A DNA stretch of 64,000 nucleotides from CAYRGQ01 sp964444885. GTDB taxonomy: Bacteria; Bacteroidota; Bacteroidia; Sphingobacteriales; Sphingobacteriaceae. Shown in pieces: positions 25,889 through 34,860 of this stretch. Made by a program: the position numbers and the translations under genes. Where the stretch lies: contig CAYUIZ010000001.1 of the NCBI GenBank assembly GCA_964444885.1, positions 1-64,000 of the forward strand, read 5' to 3'. How positions within the stretch are numbered: position 1 is the first letter of the stretch; every line of letters begins with the position of its first letter. The notes beneath the pieces are model-generated. The model was not told the DNA's origin. It made no database searches and was given only the letters and a program-made list of their open reading frames with translations.

Positions 25889-26434
25889 TCAATTGCTTCT
25901 TGCCAAATGTGCTAATAATCGCCGTTTTCCCCGTAAAAACTGGCTTCGCGAGGTAGCTTCGCTGATGCGCAGAATATGTGCAATTTCCTCGTGGTCGTAG
26001 CCTTCCAGCAGATACAGCGTCAACACAACCCGATATCCGTCCGGGAGTTGGTTAATGGCCTGGCGGATCGCTTCTACCCGGTAGGCGAGGTCTTCGTGTG
26101 CCGGATCTTCCTCGGCGGCGATTTCCTCATCGCCCGTGAGGGAGAGGAATTCGATTTTCCGCTTGCGCAGGGCTGATATGGACTTGTTGACCACGATTTG
26201 CTTCATCCACAGTCCGAAGGTGCTTTCCTGCCGGAATCCGTCGAGGCGGCTAAAAGCGTCTACAAACGCGTCCTGCAACACATCGGCAGCTTCGTCCTCG
26301 TCTTTGACAATGCGCAGGGCAGTGTTGTACATTGCTTTCGAATAGAGCTGGTATAGCTTAAACTGAGCCTGTCGGTCGCCGCGTTTGCACGCCATTACCA
26401 GTTCACCGTGTGTGTCACTAAAAGAAGCTTCCAA
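25889..26434 (-). CDS. ECF-type RNA polymerase sigma factor
   Basis: A 181-residue sigma-70 family ECF factor. Region 2 spans about 14-90 (QFKLYQLYSKAMYNTALRIV, DVLQDAFVDAFSRLD) and region 4 about 120-175 (INQLPDGYRVVLTLYLLEGY, then the helix-turn-helix HEEIAHILRISEATSRSQ). It directs polymerase to a specific regulon in response to an envelope signal, probably released by the membrane protein encoded next in the operon. The three genes sigma, anti-sigma and DUF4097-like exporter follow with 7 bp spacing and then overlap. Confidence 0.92.
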   Translation of the reverse strand: MEASFSDTHGELVMACKRGDRQAQFKLYQLYSKAMYNTALRIVKDEDEAADVLQDAFVDAFSRLDGFRQESTFGLWMKQIVVNKSISALRKRKIEFLSLTGDEEIAAEEDPAHEDLAYRVEAIRQAINQLPDGYRVVLTLYLLEGYDHEEIAHILRISEATSRSQFLRGKRRLLAHLARSN

Positions 26435-26627
26435 AAGACTGTTGTTGAAATTGATGCATTAAGCCCGTTGCTTGTCCTTTACTGCGTTTAGCCGTTCCGT
26501 CCCAAACCATGTTAACTAAAAGACGCGGGCCGGCGGGGGATGTTGCATGTCGGGGTGAAAATTAGTGAAAACTGCCGGACTGTACGGCGGAAAGTGCCGT
26601 TGGGCGCTAGCCATACCCGCCAGCCCC

Positions 26628-26658
26628 TTGCAAAATCGCTGGCGGTTACCTAGTTTTG
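26628..26658 (+). promoter_or_regulatory. Promoter of pyrD, leaderless geometry
   Basis: TTG (26628-26630), 20 nt, TAGTTTTG (26651-26658), a complete consensus match. The ATG follows after only 4 nt, so the mRNA would have essentially no leader. The 228 bp upstream of pyrD hold nothing else recognisable. Confidence 0.65.
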
Positions 26659-26662
26659 CCCC

Positions 26663-27700
26663 ATGTATAAACTGATCAAACCCCTGCTCTTTTCCATGGA
26701 CCCTGAGACTGCGCATCAGCAGGTTTCGGGCGGACTCAAACGCTTCTGCGGCCTATGGGGAGGCAAGCGTCTTTTGAAAGGCGCATTCGGGTTTTCGGAT
26801 CCGCGGTTAGAGCGGGAGGTGTTTGGGCTTCGGTTCAGAAATCCCGTGGGGTTGGCGGCTGGATTCGACAAGAATGCCGATTATGTCGACGAGATGGCTG
26901 CATTGGGGTTTGGTTTCGTCGAGATCGGGACCGTAACGCCACGGCCGCAGCCGGGCAACGACAAACCGCGCATGTTCCGCCTGACGGAGGATGACGCGCT
27001 GATCAACCGCATGGGTTTTAACAATCAGGGGGTAGACGTGGCCGCCACCCGGCTGCGCTACGTCAAAAGCCGCGACCATATCATCATCGGTGGCAATATC
27101 GGGAAAAACAAAGACACGCCTAACGAGGACGCTGTCAATGACTATACCTATTGCTTTGATGCGCTTTTTGACGTGGTCGATTATTTTGTCGTCAACGTCA
27201 GTTCGCCCAATACGCCCGGCCTACGCGACCTGCAGGAGAAAGGGCCCTTGATGAATATTTTGCAAGCGCTCCAAGCCAGCAATAACAAGGGGGGCGTATC
27301 GCGTCCCATTTTGCTAAAAATCGCACCAGATTTGACTGATGGACAATTGGATGATATCGTGGAACTGGTTACCGAATCCGGCATTGCGGGCGTGGTAGCC
27401 ACCAATACCACCATCAGCCGCGAGGGCTTGCGAAGCAATCCTGCACGGGTACAGGAGGCAGGTGGACTGAGTGGCAAGCCTTTGCGGGCCCGGGCCACGG
27501 AGGTGATCCGCTACTTGGCCCGGAAATCGGGGGGGCGCTTCCCGATTATCGGGGTGGGGGGTATCCATAGTCCGGCTGACGCCATGGAGAAAATGGAAGC
27601 TGGGGCGGCGCTCGTTCAGCTCTACACCGGGTTTATCTACGAGGGTCCCGGCCTAATCAAATCAATCTGCAAAAAAATAGCCCACACCGGCAAGGTGTGA
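26663..27700 (+). CDS. pyrD: Dihydroorotate dehydrogenase, quinone-dependent (class 2)
   Basis: This enzyme oxidises dihydroorotate to orotate, the fourth step of pyrimidine synthesis, passing electrons to membrane quinone. The 345-residue protein has the class-2 N-terminal membrane-associating helix (about 1-40), the FMN barrel, and clear motifs: NPVGLAAGFDKNADYVDEMA, GTVTPRPQPGNDKPRMF, NRMGFNNQGVD, and NVSSPNTPGLRDLQ with the catalytic Ser at 181, then VATNTT and the phosphate-site GVGGIHS. The last codons (27671-27700) also form part of a terminator used by the convergent TPR operon. Confidence 0.96.
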   Translation: MYKLIKPLLFSMDPETAHQQVSGGLKRFCGLWGGKRLLKGAFGFSDPRLEREVFGLRFRNPVGLAAGFDKNADYVDEMAALGFGFVEIGTVTPRPQPGNDKPRMFRLTEDDALINRMGFNNQGVDVAATRLRYVKSRDHIIIGGNIGKNKDTPNEDAVNDYTYCFDALFDVVDYFVVNVSSPNTPGLRDLQEKGPLMNILQALQASNNKGGVSRPILLKIAPDLTDGQLDDIVELVTESGIAGVVATNTTISREGLRSNPARVQEAGGLSGKPLRARATEVIRYLARKSGGRFPIIGVGGIHSPADAMEKMEAGAALVQLYTGFIYEGPGLIKSICKKIAHTGKV

Positions 27701-27706
27701 GCTATT
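27671..27706 (-). terminator. Terminator of the gyrA/TPR operon, overlapping the end of pyrD
   Basis: On the minus strand the stem AATAGC-TCACACC pairs with GGTGTG-GGCTATT (loop TTGCC) and is followed by seven T residues. It sits 24-59 bp beyond the TPR stop and is embedded in the last pyrD codons. Confidence 0.75.
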
Positions 27707-27729
27707 GCGTATTCGCTTTTCCTTTGTGA

Positions 27730-28902
27730 CTAACGCAAGGCGTCTATTTTCGCCTGTATTTCGGCCGACTTCTCTTGGTTGTCGTTGATGTCGTAGTATT
27801 GCTTCAAGTTGGTCAGCGCGATGATTGAATTGGAGTCCAATGCCACGGCTTTTTCCAAGTAGGGCAACGCCGAGTCGAAAATCTCGTACGCTTTCTTCAT
27901 CTCCGCCTCGTACTCAGCTTGAGGCAAATTCTTGTTGTTTGTTTCGTTGTAGTAGTTAATCCCGCTCGTCAGGATAGCCGCACCCATGTTGATGTTGGCC
28001 TCCAGGTAGTCCGGATCGATGGCGAGTGCTTTTCCATAAGAAGCGATGGCTTCTTCATCTTGTTTCAGTGAAGCCTGCGCAATGCCCAGGTAGTATTGCA
28101 ACGTTTTGTCGTTCGGCGAACGCTCGGCTTGGCTTTTCAGCGTAGCCAGGATGCCTTCTTCGTTTCCGGCCATCAAGTTCAGCTCAATATTGTGCGTCGC
28201 GATCTCGGCATCTTCAGGATGCTTTTCTGTGGCTATCTGCGCATATTTCAACGCATTGGTGGTGTCACCCAGTTGCAGGTAAAGGCGGGAAGCGTCTAGC
28301 ACAATTTGACGGTTGTTGGAATACTCGTCGATCGGAACCAGCTCGACGTACTTGGCCACGGCCTTTTCGTACTGATTGTCGTTGATGGCGGCAATGCCCG
28401 CATAGTACAGCAGGGTGGTGTCGCCTGGCAGGTAACCGAGTCCTTTCTCAAAGGCGTCGTAAGCGCCTGTGTAGTTACCTAGCTCCCATGCCTGAGCACC
28501 TTGGTTCAATTCGAATTGTGCAAGCATCGAGTTGAGGGCACCTAAATTTTCTGCATGCTCGTTGTCCGTGTCAAGGCTAATGGCTTTGTCGCGTCCTTCC
28601 AGCGCTTGCTGATAGGTATCAACCGCGGTTTCAGTGGTGTCAAGTAACGCCAAGTCTGCGTAAATTAACGCGTAGTACACCCATGTTTCGGGCAATGCGT
28701 TAGTCCGGTCGTTCCCAATCGCCCGGTCAATCGCCGTCTGAGCCGTGTTCAGCTCATTAATTGACAGCGTTCCCGTTCCCATGCTTTTCAATTCACTGTA
28801 TTTGGTGTAATTCGAAATTGCACGATTGAGGTTGCTCCGCTGTGCTGAGGCGACGGTAGCAACTGCCATCAATGCAATAAAAAAGATGGATTTCATTTTC
28901 AT
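27730..28902 (-). CDS. Exported TPR-repeat protein
   Basis: A 390-residue protein with a signal peptide (about 1-20, ending Ala-Ser-Ala-Gln) followed almost entirely by tetratricopeptide repeats (for example AFEKGLGYLPGDTTLLYYAG, YLGIAQASLKQDEEAIASYG, and the canonical repeat AIDPDYLEANINMGAAI). It should be a periplasmic or outer-membrane-associated scaffold; the partner is unknown. It begins 2 bp after a second TPR gene, which in turn overlaps gyrA. A gyrA-TPR-TPR order is known in related Bacteroidota, but a functional link to gyrase is not established. Confidence 0.82.
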   Translation of the reverse strand: MKMKSIFFIALMAVATVASAQRSNLNRAISNYTKYSELKSMGTGTLSINELNTAQTAIDRAIGNDRTNALPETWVYYALIYADLALLDTTETAVDTYQQALEGRDKAISLDTDNEHAENLGALNSMLAQFELNQGAQAWELGNYTGAYDAFEKGLGYLPGDTTLLYYAGIAAINDNQYEKAVAKYVELVPIDEYSNNRQIVLDASRLYLQLGDTTNALKYAQIATEKHPEDAEIATHNIELNLMAGNEEGILATLKSQAERSPNDKTLQYYLGIAQASLKQDEEAIASYGKALAIDPDYLEANINMGAAILTSGINYYNETNNKNLPQAEYEAEMKKAYEIFDSALPYLEKAVALDSNSIIALTNLKQYYDINDNQEKSAEIQAKIDALR

Positions 28903-28904
28903 GG

Positions 28905-30047
28905 CTAATCTATTATTCGTTGGTTTAAAATGTTATTTACTCGTTCTAATTGGACGATATCGCCCGATTTGTCATACAGCACGGCCAGTGACCGCAAGGT
29001 ATTAATTTCAGAAGGCTTGATCTGGTTTGCTTTTAACAAATATTCTTGCGCTTTGTTTCGCTTTTCGGTGTTGTTCGATTGCTGAATATATTCTTTCAAA
29101 TACAAAAGACCGAGCTCAAAATTACCTTCGAAGTTATTGGGGTCTAATGCAATCACCTTTTCGTAATAGCGTCTGGCGGCTTCAGGGTTGCCTTCCCGTT
29201 CATTTGCATAACCGGCAATGAAGTTGAGATCCACGTTTTCGGGTTCGTGGGCTAAGGCTTCGCTGAGTTCCGGAATAATCGCACCATACGCTTCGTTTGC
29301 CACGTAGGTATTAATCAATTGAAACAGGATATCCTTGTCGTTCGGGAACTGTTGCCTGCCCGCCGCCAGCGTATTTAATGCTTCCTGCCGACTTTCTTTT
29401 TTTGTGTACAGGTTAGCCAACTCCAGCACATAGCGAGGCTCGGCCTGCTCTTTGTTGGCCAGCAGGCTTTTGTACCCTTCGATGGCAGCATCCACATTGC
29501 CGGTCGTGCCTTTTAGCACGGCTAGGTTGTGCTGGATGTTTCCGTAGGCGTCTCCCCCGAGGGAGTCCACCATCGCAAAATGAGCCAGCGCCTCTTCGGC
29601 GTTGCCCGCCGCAGTGGCCCGGTTCGCTTTAATCAAATGCGCATTGGCCAATGACCGCTTGACGTAGTGGATCTCTGCGCCATGGTCAAACTGGGTTTGC
29701 TGCGGAGCCTGATTGATCCGTTGCATGGCTTCCATTGCCACGTCGATCGGGTCGGCCATGTATTTCTGGGTCCGGTTGGAATCGACGACGGCCAAGGTGC
29801 TATAGACGAGGGAGCGGAGCATGTTGTTCTTGAACGAAGCAGAATCCCGGCGGGTCTGGTAGGCCGCATCGCTAAACTTGCGTGCGGCTTCCAGCTGCTT
29901 GAAATCGCGGCTCTTTAGATACATAGCCATGTTATTCCGGCCCTCCATATAGTTTGACTGAGCCAATACAGGGCTGATGCCTATAACCAAAACAAGCCAT
30001 ACGCCAAGAGCCTTGGCTACACTGAAAAAGCTAGTCCTCTGTGTCAT
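28905..30047 (-). CDS. Exported TPR-repeat protein
   Basis: A 380-residue protein. With the start at 30047 it has a signal peptide (about 1-29, ending Pro-Val-Leu-Ala-Gln) and then tandem TPR units: LAKRSxx-type helices early, EPENVDLNFIAGYANEREGN and ALDPNNFEGNFELGLLYLKE in the middle, and a final capping region up to LNQRIID. An earlier ATG at 30068 would add 7 residues. Its reading frame overlaps the 3' end of gyrA by 17 bp, so it is translated from the gyrA transcript. Function unknown; likely a scaffold in the periplasm together with its neighbour. Confidence 0.8.
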   Translation of the reverse strand: MTQRTSFFSVAKALGVWLVLVIGISPVLAQSNYMEGRNNMAMYLKSRDFKQLEAARKFSDAAYQTRRDSASFKNNMLRSLVYSTLAVVDSNRTQKYMADPIDVAMEAMQRINQAPQQTQFDHGAEIHYVKRSLANAHLIKANRATAAGNAEEALAHFAMVDSLGGDAYGNIQHNLAVLKGTTGNVDAAIEGYKSLLANKEQAEPRYVLELANLYTKKESRQEALNTLAAGRQQFPNDKDILFQLINTYVANEAYGAIIPELSEALAHEPENVDLNFIAGYANEREGNPEAARRYYEKVIALDPNNFEGNFELGLLYLKEYIQQSNNTEKRNKAQEYLLKANQIKPSEINTLRSLAVLYDKSGDIVQLERVNNILNQRIID

Positions 30048-32613
30048 CTGTTTTATTTTCCAAGTCATCTGTCACATCGTTGTTCGGAGCTTCGCCGTCG
30101 GTTATTACGGTGTCTTCGCCGTTTTCGTCCTCCGGAATGTCCTCCTCGTGTTCCACCTTCGTCACCGACGCGATTGCGTCGTCGCCTTTCAGGTTGATCA
30201 AGCGGACGCCTTGCGTGGCGCGGCCCATCACGCGGAGCTCGCTCACCGCAATGCGGATAACGATACCCGATTTATTGATGATCATCAGGTCGTCATCGTT
30301 GGTGACGTCCTTGATGGCTACCAATTGTCCGGTTTTGTCGGTGACGTTCAGGGTTTTCACACCTTTGCCACCCCGGTTGGTTACCCGATAGTCCTCAATA
30401 TCCGTACGCTTGCCGTATCCTTTTTCCGATACAACCAGCACGCTCACCTCCGGACTATCAACACTAATCATGCCAACTACCTCGTCATCGGGGCCCGCCA
30501 GCGTGATGCCGCGCACACCCGTAGCGGTACGGCCCATCGGACGCACGGTCGACTCATTAAAGCGGATCGCCCGTCCCGACTTCAGCGCCATGACGATTTC
30601 GCTGTTGCCGGTAGTCAGGTTGGCCTCCAGCAGCTGGTCGCCTTCGTTGATATTGATGGCGTTGATGCCATTGGCACGTGGACGCGAGTACGCCTCCAGC
30701 GAGGTTTTCTTGATCGTTCCTTTCTTCGTGCACATGATGATGAAGTTGTTCTCCAGGTACTCCTTGTCCTTGAGGTTCTTCACCTTGATATACGCTTTGA
30801 TTTTTTCCTCTTTGGGGATATTAATGATGTTCTGGATGGCTCTTCCGCGCGAGGTGCGGCTTCCCTCCGGAATTTCGAAGGCACGCAGCCAGAAGCAACG
30901 CCCGGCCTCCGTGAAGAATAGCATGTAATTGTGCGCCGAAGCAATGATAATGTGCTCGGTGAAGTCTTCGTCGCGGGTATTGGTGCCTATCGAGCCTTTG
31001 CCGCCCCGGCCCTGGCGCCGGTATTCGGTCAGCGGGGTACGCTTGACATAGCTTTCGTGGGAGATCGTAATCACAATCTCTTCGTCCTCGATAAAGTCCT
31101 CGATGCGCATATCTTCGGCGGAATGCACGATAGTGGAACGGCGCTCGTCGCCATATTTCTCCTTCACTTCCACTAATTCATCCTTAATGATCTGCATGCG
31201 CAGGCTTTCGTCTTCCAATACGGATTTCAAGTACTCGATGGTTTTCATCAGTTCTGCGTACTCCTCGCGTATCTTGTCACGCTCCAGGCCGGTCAATCGG
31301 CGCAGTGTCATGTCGAGGATGGCCCGTGCCTGTATGTCGCTCAGGCCGAAACGTTCCATCAAGCCTGTGCGCGCCTCTTCGGGAGTTTCCGACGCACGGA
31401 TGAGCTTGATAACTTCGTCGAGATGGTCGAGCGCGATAAGGTAGCCCTGTAGGATATGTGCGCGTTTTTCGGCCTCGGCGAGTTCAAAACGCGTCCGCCG
31501 GATAACGACCTCGTGGCGGTGTTCCACGAAGTGGTGGATCATGTCCTTCAGATTCAGCAACATCGGACGCCCGTGGACGAGCGCGATGTTATTGACGCTG
31601 AATGAAGTCTGCAACGCGGTGTATTTAAACAGGTTATTTAGCACGATTGACGCATTCGCCTCGCGCTTAATGTCGTACACGATGCGCATCCCGTGCCGGT
31701 CTGATTCATCGCGGATATTGGAAATGCCTTCGATTTTCTTTTCGTTGACCAGCTCAGCGGTCCGTTTGATCATCTCCGATTTGTTTACCTGGTAGGGGAT
31801 TTCGGTAACGATAATCGACTCGCGGCCCTTGTTTTCCTCAATCTCTGCCGCGGCACGCATCACCACCCGTCCTCTGCCGGTATGGAAAGCTTCCTGTACG
31901 CCAGCGTGTCCGTAGATGACACCTCCGGTCGGGAAATCCGGCGCTTTGATGTGCTGCATGAGCTCAGCGATTTCGATATCGCGGTTGTCGATGTAGGCAA
32001 TCGTGCCGTCGACGACTTCGGACAGGTTGTGGGGCGCCATGTTAGTCGCCATACCCACGGCAATACCGGATGCGCCGTTGACCAGCAGGTTGGGAATACG
32101 TGTCGGCAACACTGTAGGTTCTTCCAGCGAGTCGTCAAAGTTCAGCTGGTAGTCTACCGTATTCTTATTGATGTCGGAAAGAAGTTCCTCTGCGATCTTT
32201 TTCAGCCGGGCCTCCGTATACCGCATCGCTGCCGGCGGGTCGCCGTCTACCGAGCCGTAGTTGCCCTGCCCGTCGACGAGGGGGTAGCGCAAGCTCCAGT
32301 CCTGCGCCATACGGACCATGGTGTCGTAGACCGAGCTGTCGCCGTGCGGGTGGTATTTTCCCAGTACGTCACCCACGATACGAGCGGATTTTTTATACGG
32401 TTTGCCACTGGTGACGCCCAAGTCGAGCATGCCATACAGTACACGGCGATGCACGGGCTTTAGCCCATCGCGTGCGTCTGGCAATGCCCGGGATACAATG
32501 ACTGACATGGAGTAGTCAATGTACGCGGACTTCATCTGGTCTTCTATGTTGATAGGGATAATCCGGTCGTGTGCCGGAACGAGGTTGTTGTCGTTTTCTG
32601 TCTCTTCAGCCAT
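30031..32613 (-). CDS. gyrA: DNA gyrase subunit A
   Basis: The breakage-reunion subunit of gyrase; with GyrB it introduces negative supercoils. The 860-residue protein has the winged-helix domain and active-site Tyr132 (AAMRYTEARL), the quinolone-resistance region HPHGDSSVYDTMV with Ser93 and Asp97 (E. coli 83 and 87) unmutated, and a C-terminal six-bladed pinwheel starting at the GyrA box (RQGRGGKGS near 545). The tail (about 820-860) is acidic, rich in Asp and Glu, as in many Bacteroidota. A hairpin (32627-32646) lies just before its start. It leads an operon with two TPR genes. Confidence 0.97.
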   Translation of the reverse strand: MAEETENDNNLVPAHDRIIPINIEDQMKSAYIDYSMSVIVSRALPDARDGLKPVHRRVLYGMLDLGVTSGKPYKKSARIVGDVLGKYHPHGDSSVYDTMVRMAQDWSLRYPLVDGQGNYGSVDGDPPAAMRYTEARLKKIAEELLSDINKNTVDYQLNFDDSLEEPTVLPTRIPNLLVNGASGIAVGMATNMAPHNLSEVVDGTIAYIDNRDIEIAELMQHIKAPDFPTGGVIYGHAGVQEAFHTGRGRVVMRAAAEIEENKGRESIIVTEIPYQVNKSEMIKRTAELVNEKKIEGISNIRDESDRHGMRIVYDIKREANASIVLNNLFKYTALQTSFSVNNIALVHGRPMLLNLKDMIHHFVEHRHEVVIRRTRFELAEAEKRAHILQGYLIALDHLDEVIKLIRASETPEEARTGLMERFGLSDIQARAILDMTLRRLTGLERDKIREEYAELMKTIEYLKSVLEDESLRMQIIKDELVEVKEKYGDERRSTIVHSAEDMRIEDFIEDEEIVITISHESYVKRTPLTEYRRQGRGGKGSIGTNTRDEDFTEHIIIASAHNYMLFFTEAGRCFWLRAFEIPEGSRTSRGRAIQNIINIPKEEKIKAYIKVKNLKDKEYLENNFIIMCTKKGTIKKTSLEAYSRPRANGINAININEGDQLLEANLTTGNSEIVMALKSGRAIRFNESTVRPMGRTATGVRGITLAGPDDEVVGMISVDSPEVSVLVVSEKGYGKRTDIEDYRVTNRGGKGVKTLNVTDKTGQLVAIKDVTNDDDLMIINKSGIVIRIAVSELRVMGRATQGVRLINLKGDDAIASVTKVEHEEDIPEDENGEDTVITDGEAPNNDVTDDLENKTDDTED

Positions 32614-32954
32614 ATTTTGTGTTGTTCACGGATAAAACTGTCCGTGCGAAAATAATACATATTCTGTGCTTGCGAAATTAAGAAATTTTTAGGTCACTTA
32701 CGAATGTTTTTTATGCGGCGGCGGTACCCTAAATCGCTGGTTTATCGTGTGGCGGGCATACGGATATGGCTGCTACAAGGATGTGGTTTTGGTGTTTTGC
32801 GCCCGACCAAATTCGGAGCCATCAAGCGGGGTGCTGTGCCGGGTTGCCGGGGTCGGCGCGGAGGGAACGCCGGATTGGGATCCTGCACACGGGCAGGGAC
32901 CGCAAGGGTGGCAGCTTCTTTGGTATTCGGTTACATTAGGCGCGTGGCCTATTT
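32614..32954. other. Intergenic region between gyrA and the MscS gene
   Basis: Bases 32627-32646 form a small hairpin (CACGGA / TCCGTG) just upstream of gyrA on its transcript, possibly relevant to gyrA leader folding. The GC-rich stretch 32710-32940 contains short open frames on both strands, but their translations are Arg/Gly/Pro-rich without domains, so I do not call them genes. Nothing else is recognised. Confidence 0.35.
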
Positions 32955-32987
32955 TTGGGGAAATGATACGGAAATAACTTAGCTTTG
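32955..32987 (+). promoter_or_regulatory. Promoter of the MscS-like channel gene, leaderless geometry
   Basis: TTG (32955-32957), 22 nt, TAGCTTTG (32980-32987), a full consensus match, with 4 nt to the ATG at 32992. Confidence 0.6.
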
Positions 32988-32991
32988 CGGT

Positions 32992-33894
32992 ATGACAGAG
33001 AGTGTTGAGCAACAACAGAAGCTAACGCGGCGCCGGAGTATGGTGTCTTTTGTAGCTAGGTTCGCCTTATGCGTGGCGGTCACGTATTCCTTTGTCGCCT
33101 TTCGCGATTTTTACGGTGCGAACAGCAAGATCCGGGAAATTGCGTATGCGCTCAATACCTTTCTCACGGGCAGTATCCTGATTTCGATCGGCAAGTGGCT
33201 GGTGATTTCTTGGTATTCGCGGCGTACGAAGAAAAACAATCGGGTTCGCGGCAATTTTGTGCTGGGCGTCAGTCAGATTGCCGGTATCGCGACGGTGGTA
33301 TTCGCAGTCATTGCCGTCATGCTCGCCTTGGGCATCAATCCCAAAGAGTTTCTGACGAGCATTACCATCGTGGCCATGGCCATCGCCTTACTCTTTCGCG
33401 ACTACATCACGAATATGATCAGCGGCCTGCTCATTATGTTCTCCGACCGGTTCACAATCGGTGACAACATCAAAATCGGTGAGTACGAAGGGCGGATACT
33501 GGACATCACGCTGGTGAATATCGAGGTGAAGAATGAGGACGACGACATTGTGCTGATTCCGAATAATACGGCTTTTACGGCGAATATCATCAACCAATCG
33601 CTTCACAACTCGCGCAAGGTGACGGTAGAGTTCCAGTTGCCCCTGGCGCAGGCCCATGACCAAGGCGCGCTAGACCAGCGTTTCCAAGCCTTGTTTGCCC
33701 GGTACGAAGCGAGTGTGGTAGCGGGAAGCTATCGGATGCGTTTGCTGGAGATCGACAAGGAGTCTGTCCACTATAAGGTGCAAGTGCAGATTCACTCGCG
33801 GGGAAGCCTCAAGAAGCAGCAGGCGCGCGACGCCATATTGGCCGAGGTGCTCGCCCACAGCGCGCAGACGGCAATGCCCGTCAAATCTTCCTAA
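32992..33894 (+). CDS. Mechanosensitive ion channel, small MscS-type
   Basis: A 300-residue channel with three or four membrane helices: about 19-38, 50-70, 88-110, then the pore helix around 115-140 (ITIVAMAIALLFRDYITNM). The cytoplasmic beta domain (FSDRFTIGDNIKIGEYEGRILDITLVN) and alpha/beta end follow. It would act as an osmotic safety valve in the inner membrane. It is shorter than the YbdG-like channel at 6.6 kb and not a close copy. Its stop overlaps the convergent coaA stop region by 14 bp. Confidence 0.88.
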   Translation: MTESVEQQQKLTRRRSMVSFVARFALCVAVTYSFVAFRDFYGANSKIREIAYALNTFLTGSILISIGKWLVISWYSRRTKKNNRVRGNFVLGVSQIAGIATVVFAVIAVMLALGINPKEFLTSITIVAMAIALLFRDYITNMISGLLIMFSDRFTIGDNIKIGEYEGRILDITLVNIEVKNEDDDIVLIPNNTAFTANIINQSLHNSRKVTVEFQLPLAQAHDQGALDQRFQALFARYEASVVAGSYRMRLLEIDKESVHYKVQVQIHSRGSLKKQQARDAILAEVLAHSAQTAMPVKSS

Positions 33895-34825
33895 CCTTAA
33901 TGCCTTTGACAAAGTGATGGCTCCCTTTTTCCAAAATTAGGTCGGCGCGAAACCGGGTGGGGAGGATGTTTTGCATCAGGTTAGGCTTGTTGATTTCGTT
34001 CCAGATATCGATAGCCATCGTCCGCGACTCTTCTTCGGACAGGTCGGCATAGCGGTGAAAATAGGAGTCGGGATTTTGAAATGCCGTTTGCCGGAGCCAT
34101 TCGAAGCGTTTAATATACCATTCCAGCAGATTTTTGTGGCTGGCATCCACATAAATCGAATAATCAAAAAAGTCAGATACGAATACCCTGGGCCCGTGGT
34201 GCTTTCCGGATAAGTTGACCTGCAAAACATTGATGCCTTCGACGATCAGTACGTCAGGGCGAGTCACCCATTGTATCTCGTCCGGAATAATATCGTACGA
34301 GAGGTGGGAATACACCGGTGCCGGCACGCGAGGCTTGCCCGACTTGATGGCCGCCAGAAAGTTGAGCAGTTTGCGCGTGTCATAACTTTCGGGGAATCCC
34401 TTGCGATTGAGGATGCCGCGCTCTTCCAGGTAGCTGTTGGGGTGCAGGAACCCGTCGGTGGTTACCAGTTCTACCTTGGGGTTGCCGTTTGACAGGGACA
34501 ATACGCGTTGCAATACCCGGGCGGTGGTACTTTTGCCCGCCGCCACGCTTCCGGCGATACCGATGATGAAAGGCAGCCGTGCCGTATCGTTGTGAAAAAA
34601 CGCATCAATGCGTTTGTGGGTCTTTTGGTGGTACTCGATGTGGATCTGCAGCAAGCGACACAGCGGGAAATAGATGTCCTCAATTTCCTCCATCGTCAGC
34701 GGCTCGTTGAGCGCATGCAGTTTGGCCAGGTCGCCCACGGCTATCGGTTGGGACCCGAAGCCGTTCAGCTGCTTCCAAGCCGCTTTTGACATGCTCCTAA
34801 ACGGCGAATAGTTTACTGGATCCAT
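33881..34825 (-). CDS. coaA: Type I pantothenate kinase
   Basis: Phosphorylates pantothenate with ATP, the first committed step of coenzyme A synthesis in the cytoplasm. The 314-residue protein has a P-loop GSVAAGKST at residues 92-100, then VELVTTDGFLHPNS (about 131-144, DGF being characteristic) and PDVLIVEGINVLQ, and later FVSDFFDYSIYVDA. These fit the bacterial type I (CoaA) family, which is feedback-regulated by CoA. Convergent with and overlapping the MscS gene. An upstream -7 box (34868-34861) supports a separate promoter. Confidence 0.95.
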   Translation of the reverse strand: MDPVNYSPFRSMSKAAWKQLNGFGSQPIAVGDLAKLHALNEPLTMEEIEDIYFPLCRLLQIHIEYHQKTHKRIDAFFHNDTARLPFIIGIAGSVAAGKSTTARVLQRVLSLSNGNPKVELVTTDGFLHPNSYLEERGILNRKGFPESYDTRKLLNFLAAIKSGKPRVPAPVYSHLSYDIIPDEIQWVTRPDVLIVEGINVLQVNLSGKHHGPRVFVSDFFDYSIYVDASHKNLLEWYIKRFEWLRQTAFQNPDSYFHRYADLSEEESRTMAIDIWNEINKPNLMQNILPTRFRADLILEKGSHHFVKGIKVRKI

Positions 34826-34860
34826 TGGCGATCTGTTCGTGAATGTCCGCGATGAACGGG

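Noticed and set aside
32704..32982. Open frame of 92 codons between gyrA and the MscS gene
   Set aside because: Arg/Gly-rich translation without domain, and a full promoter for the next gene lies within its 3' end.
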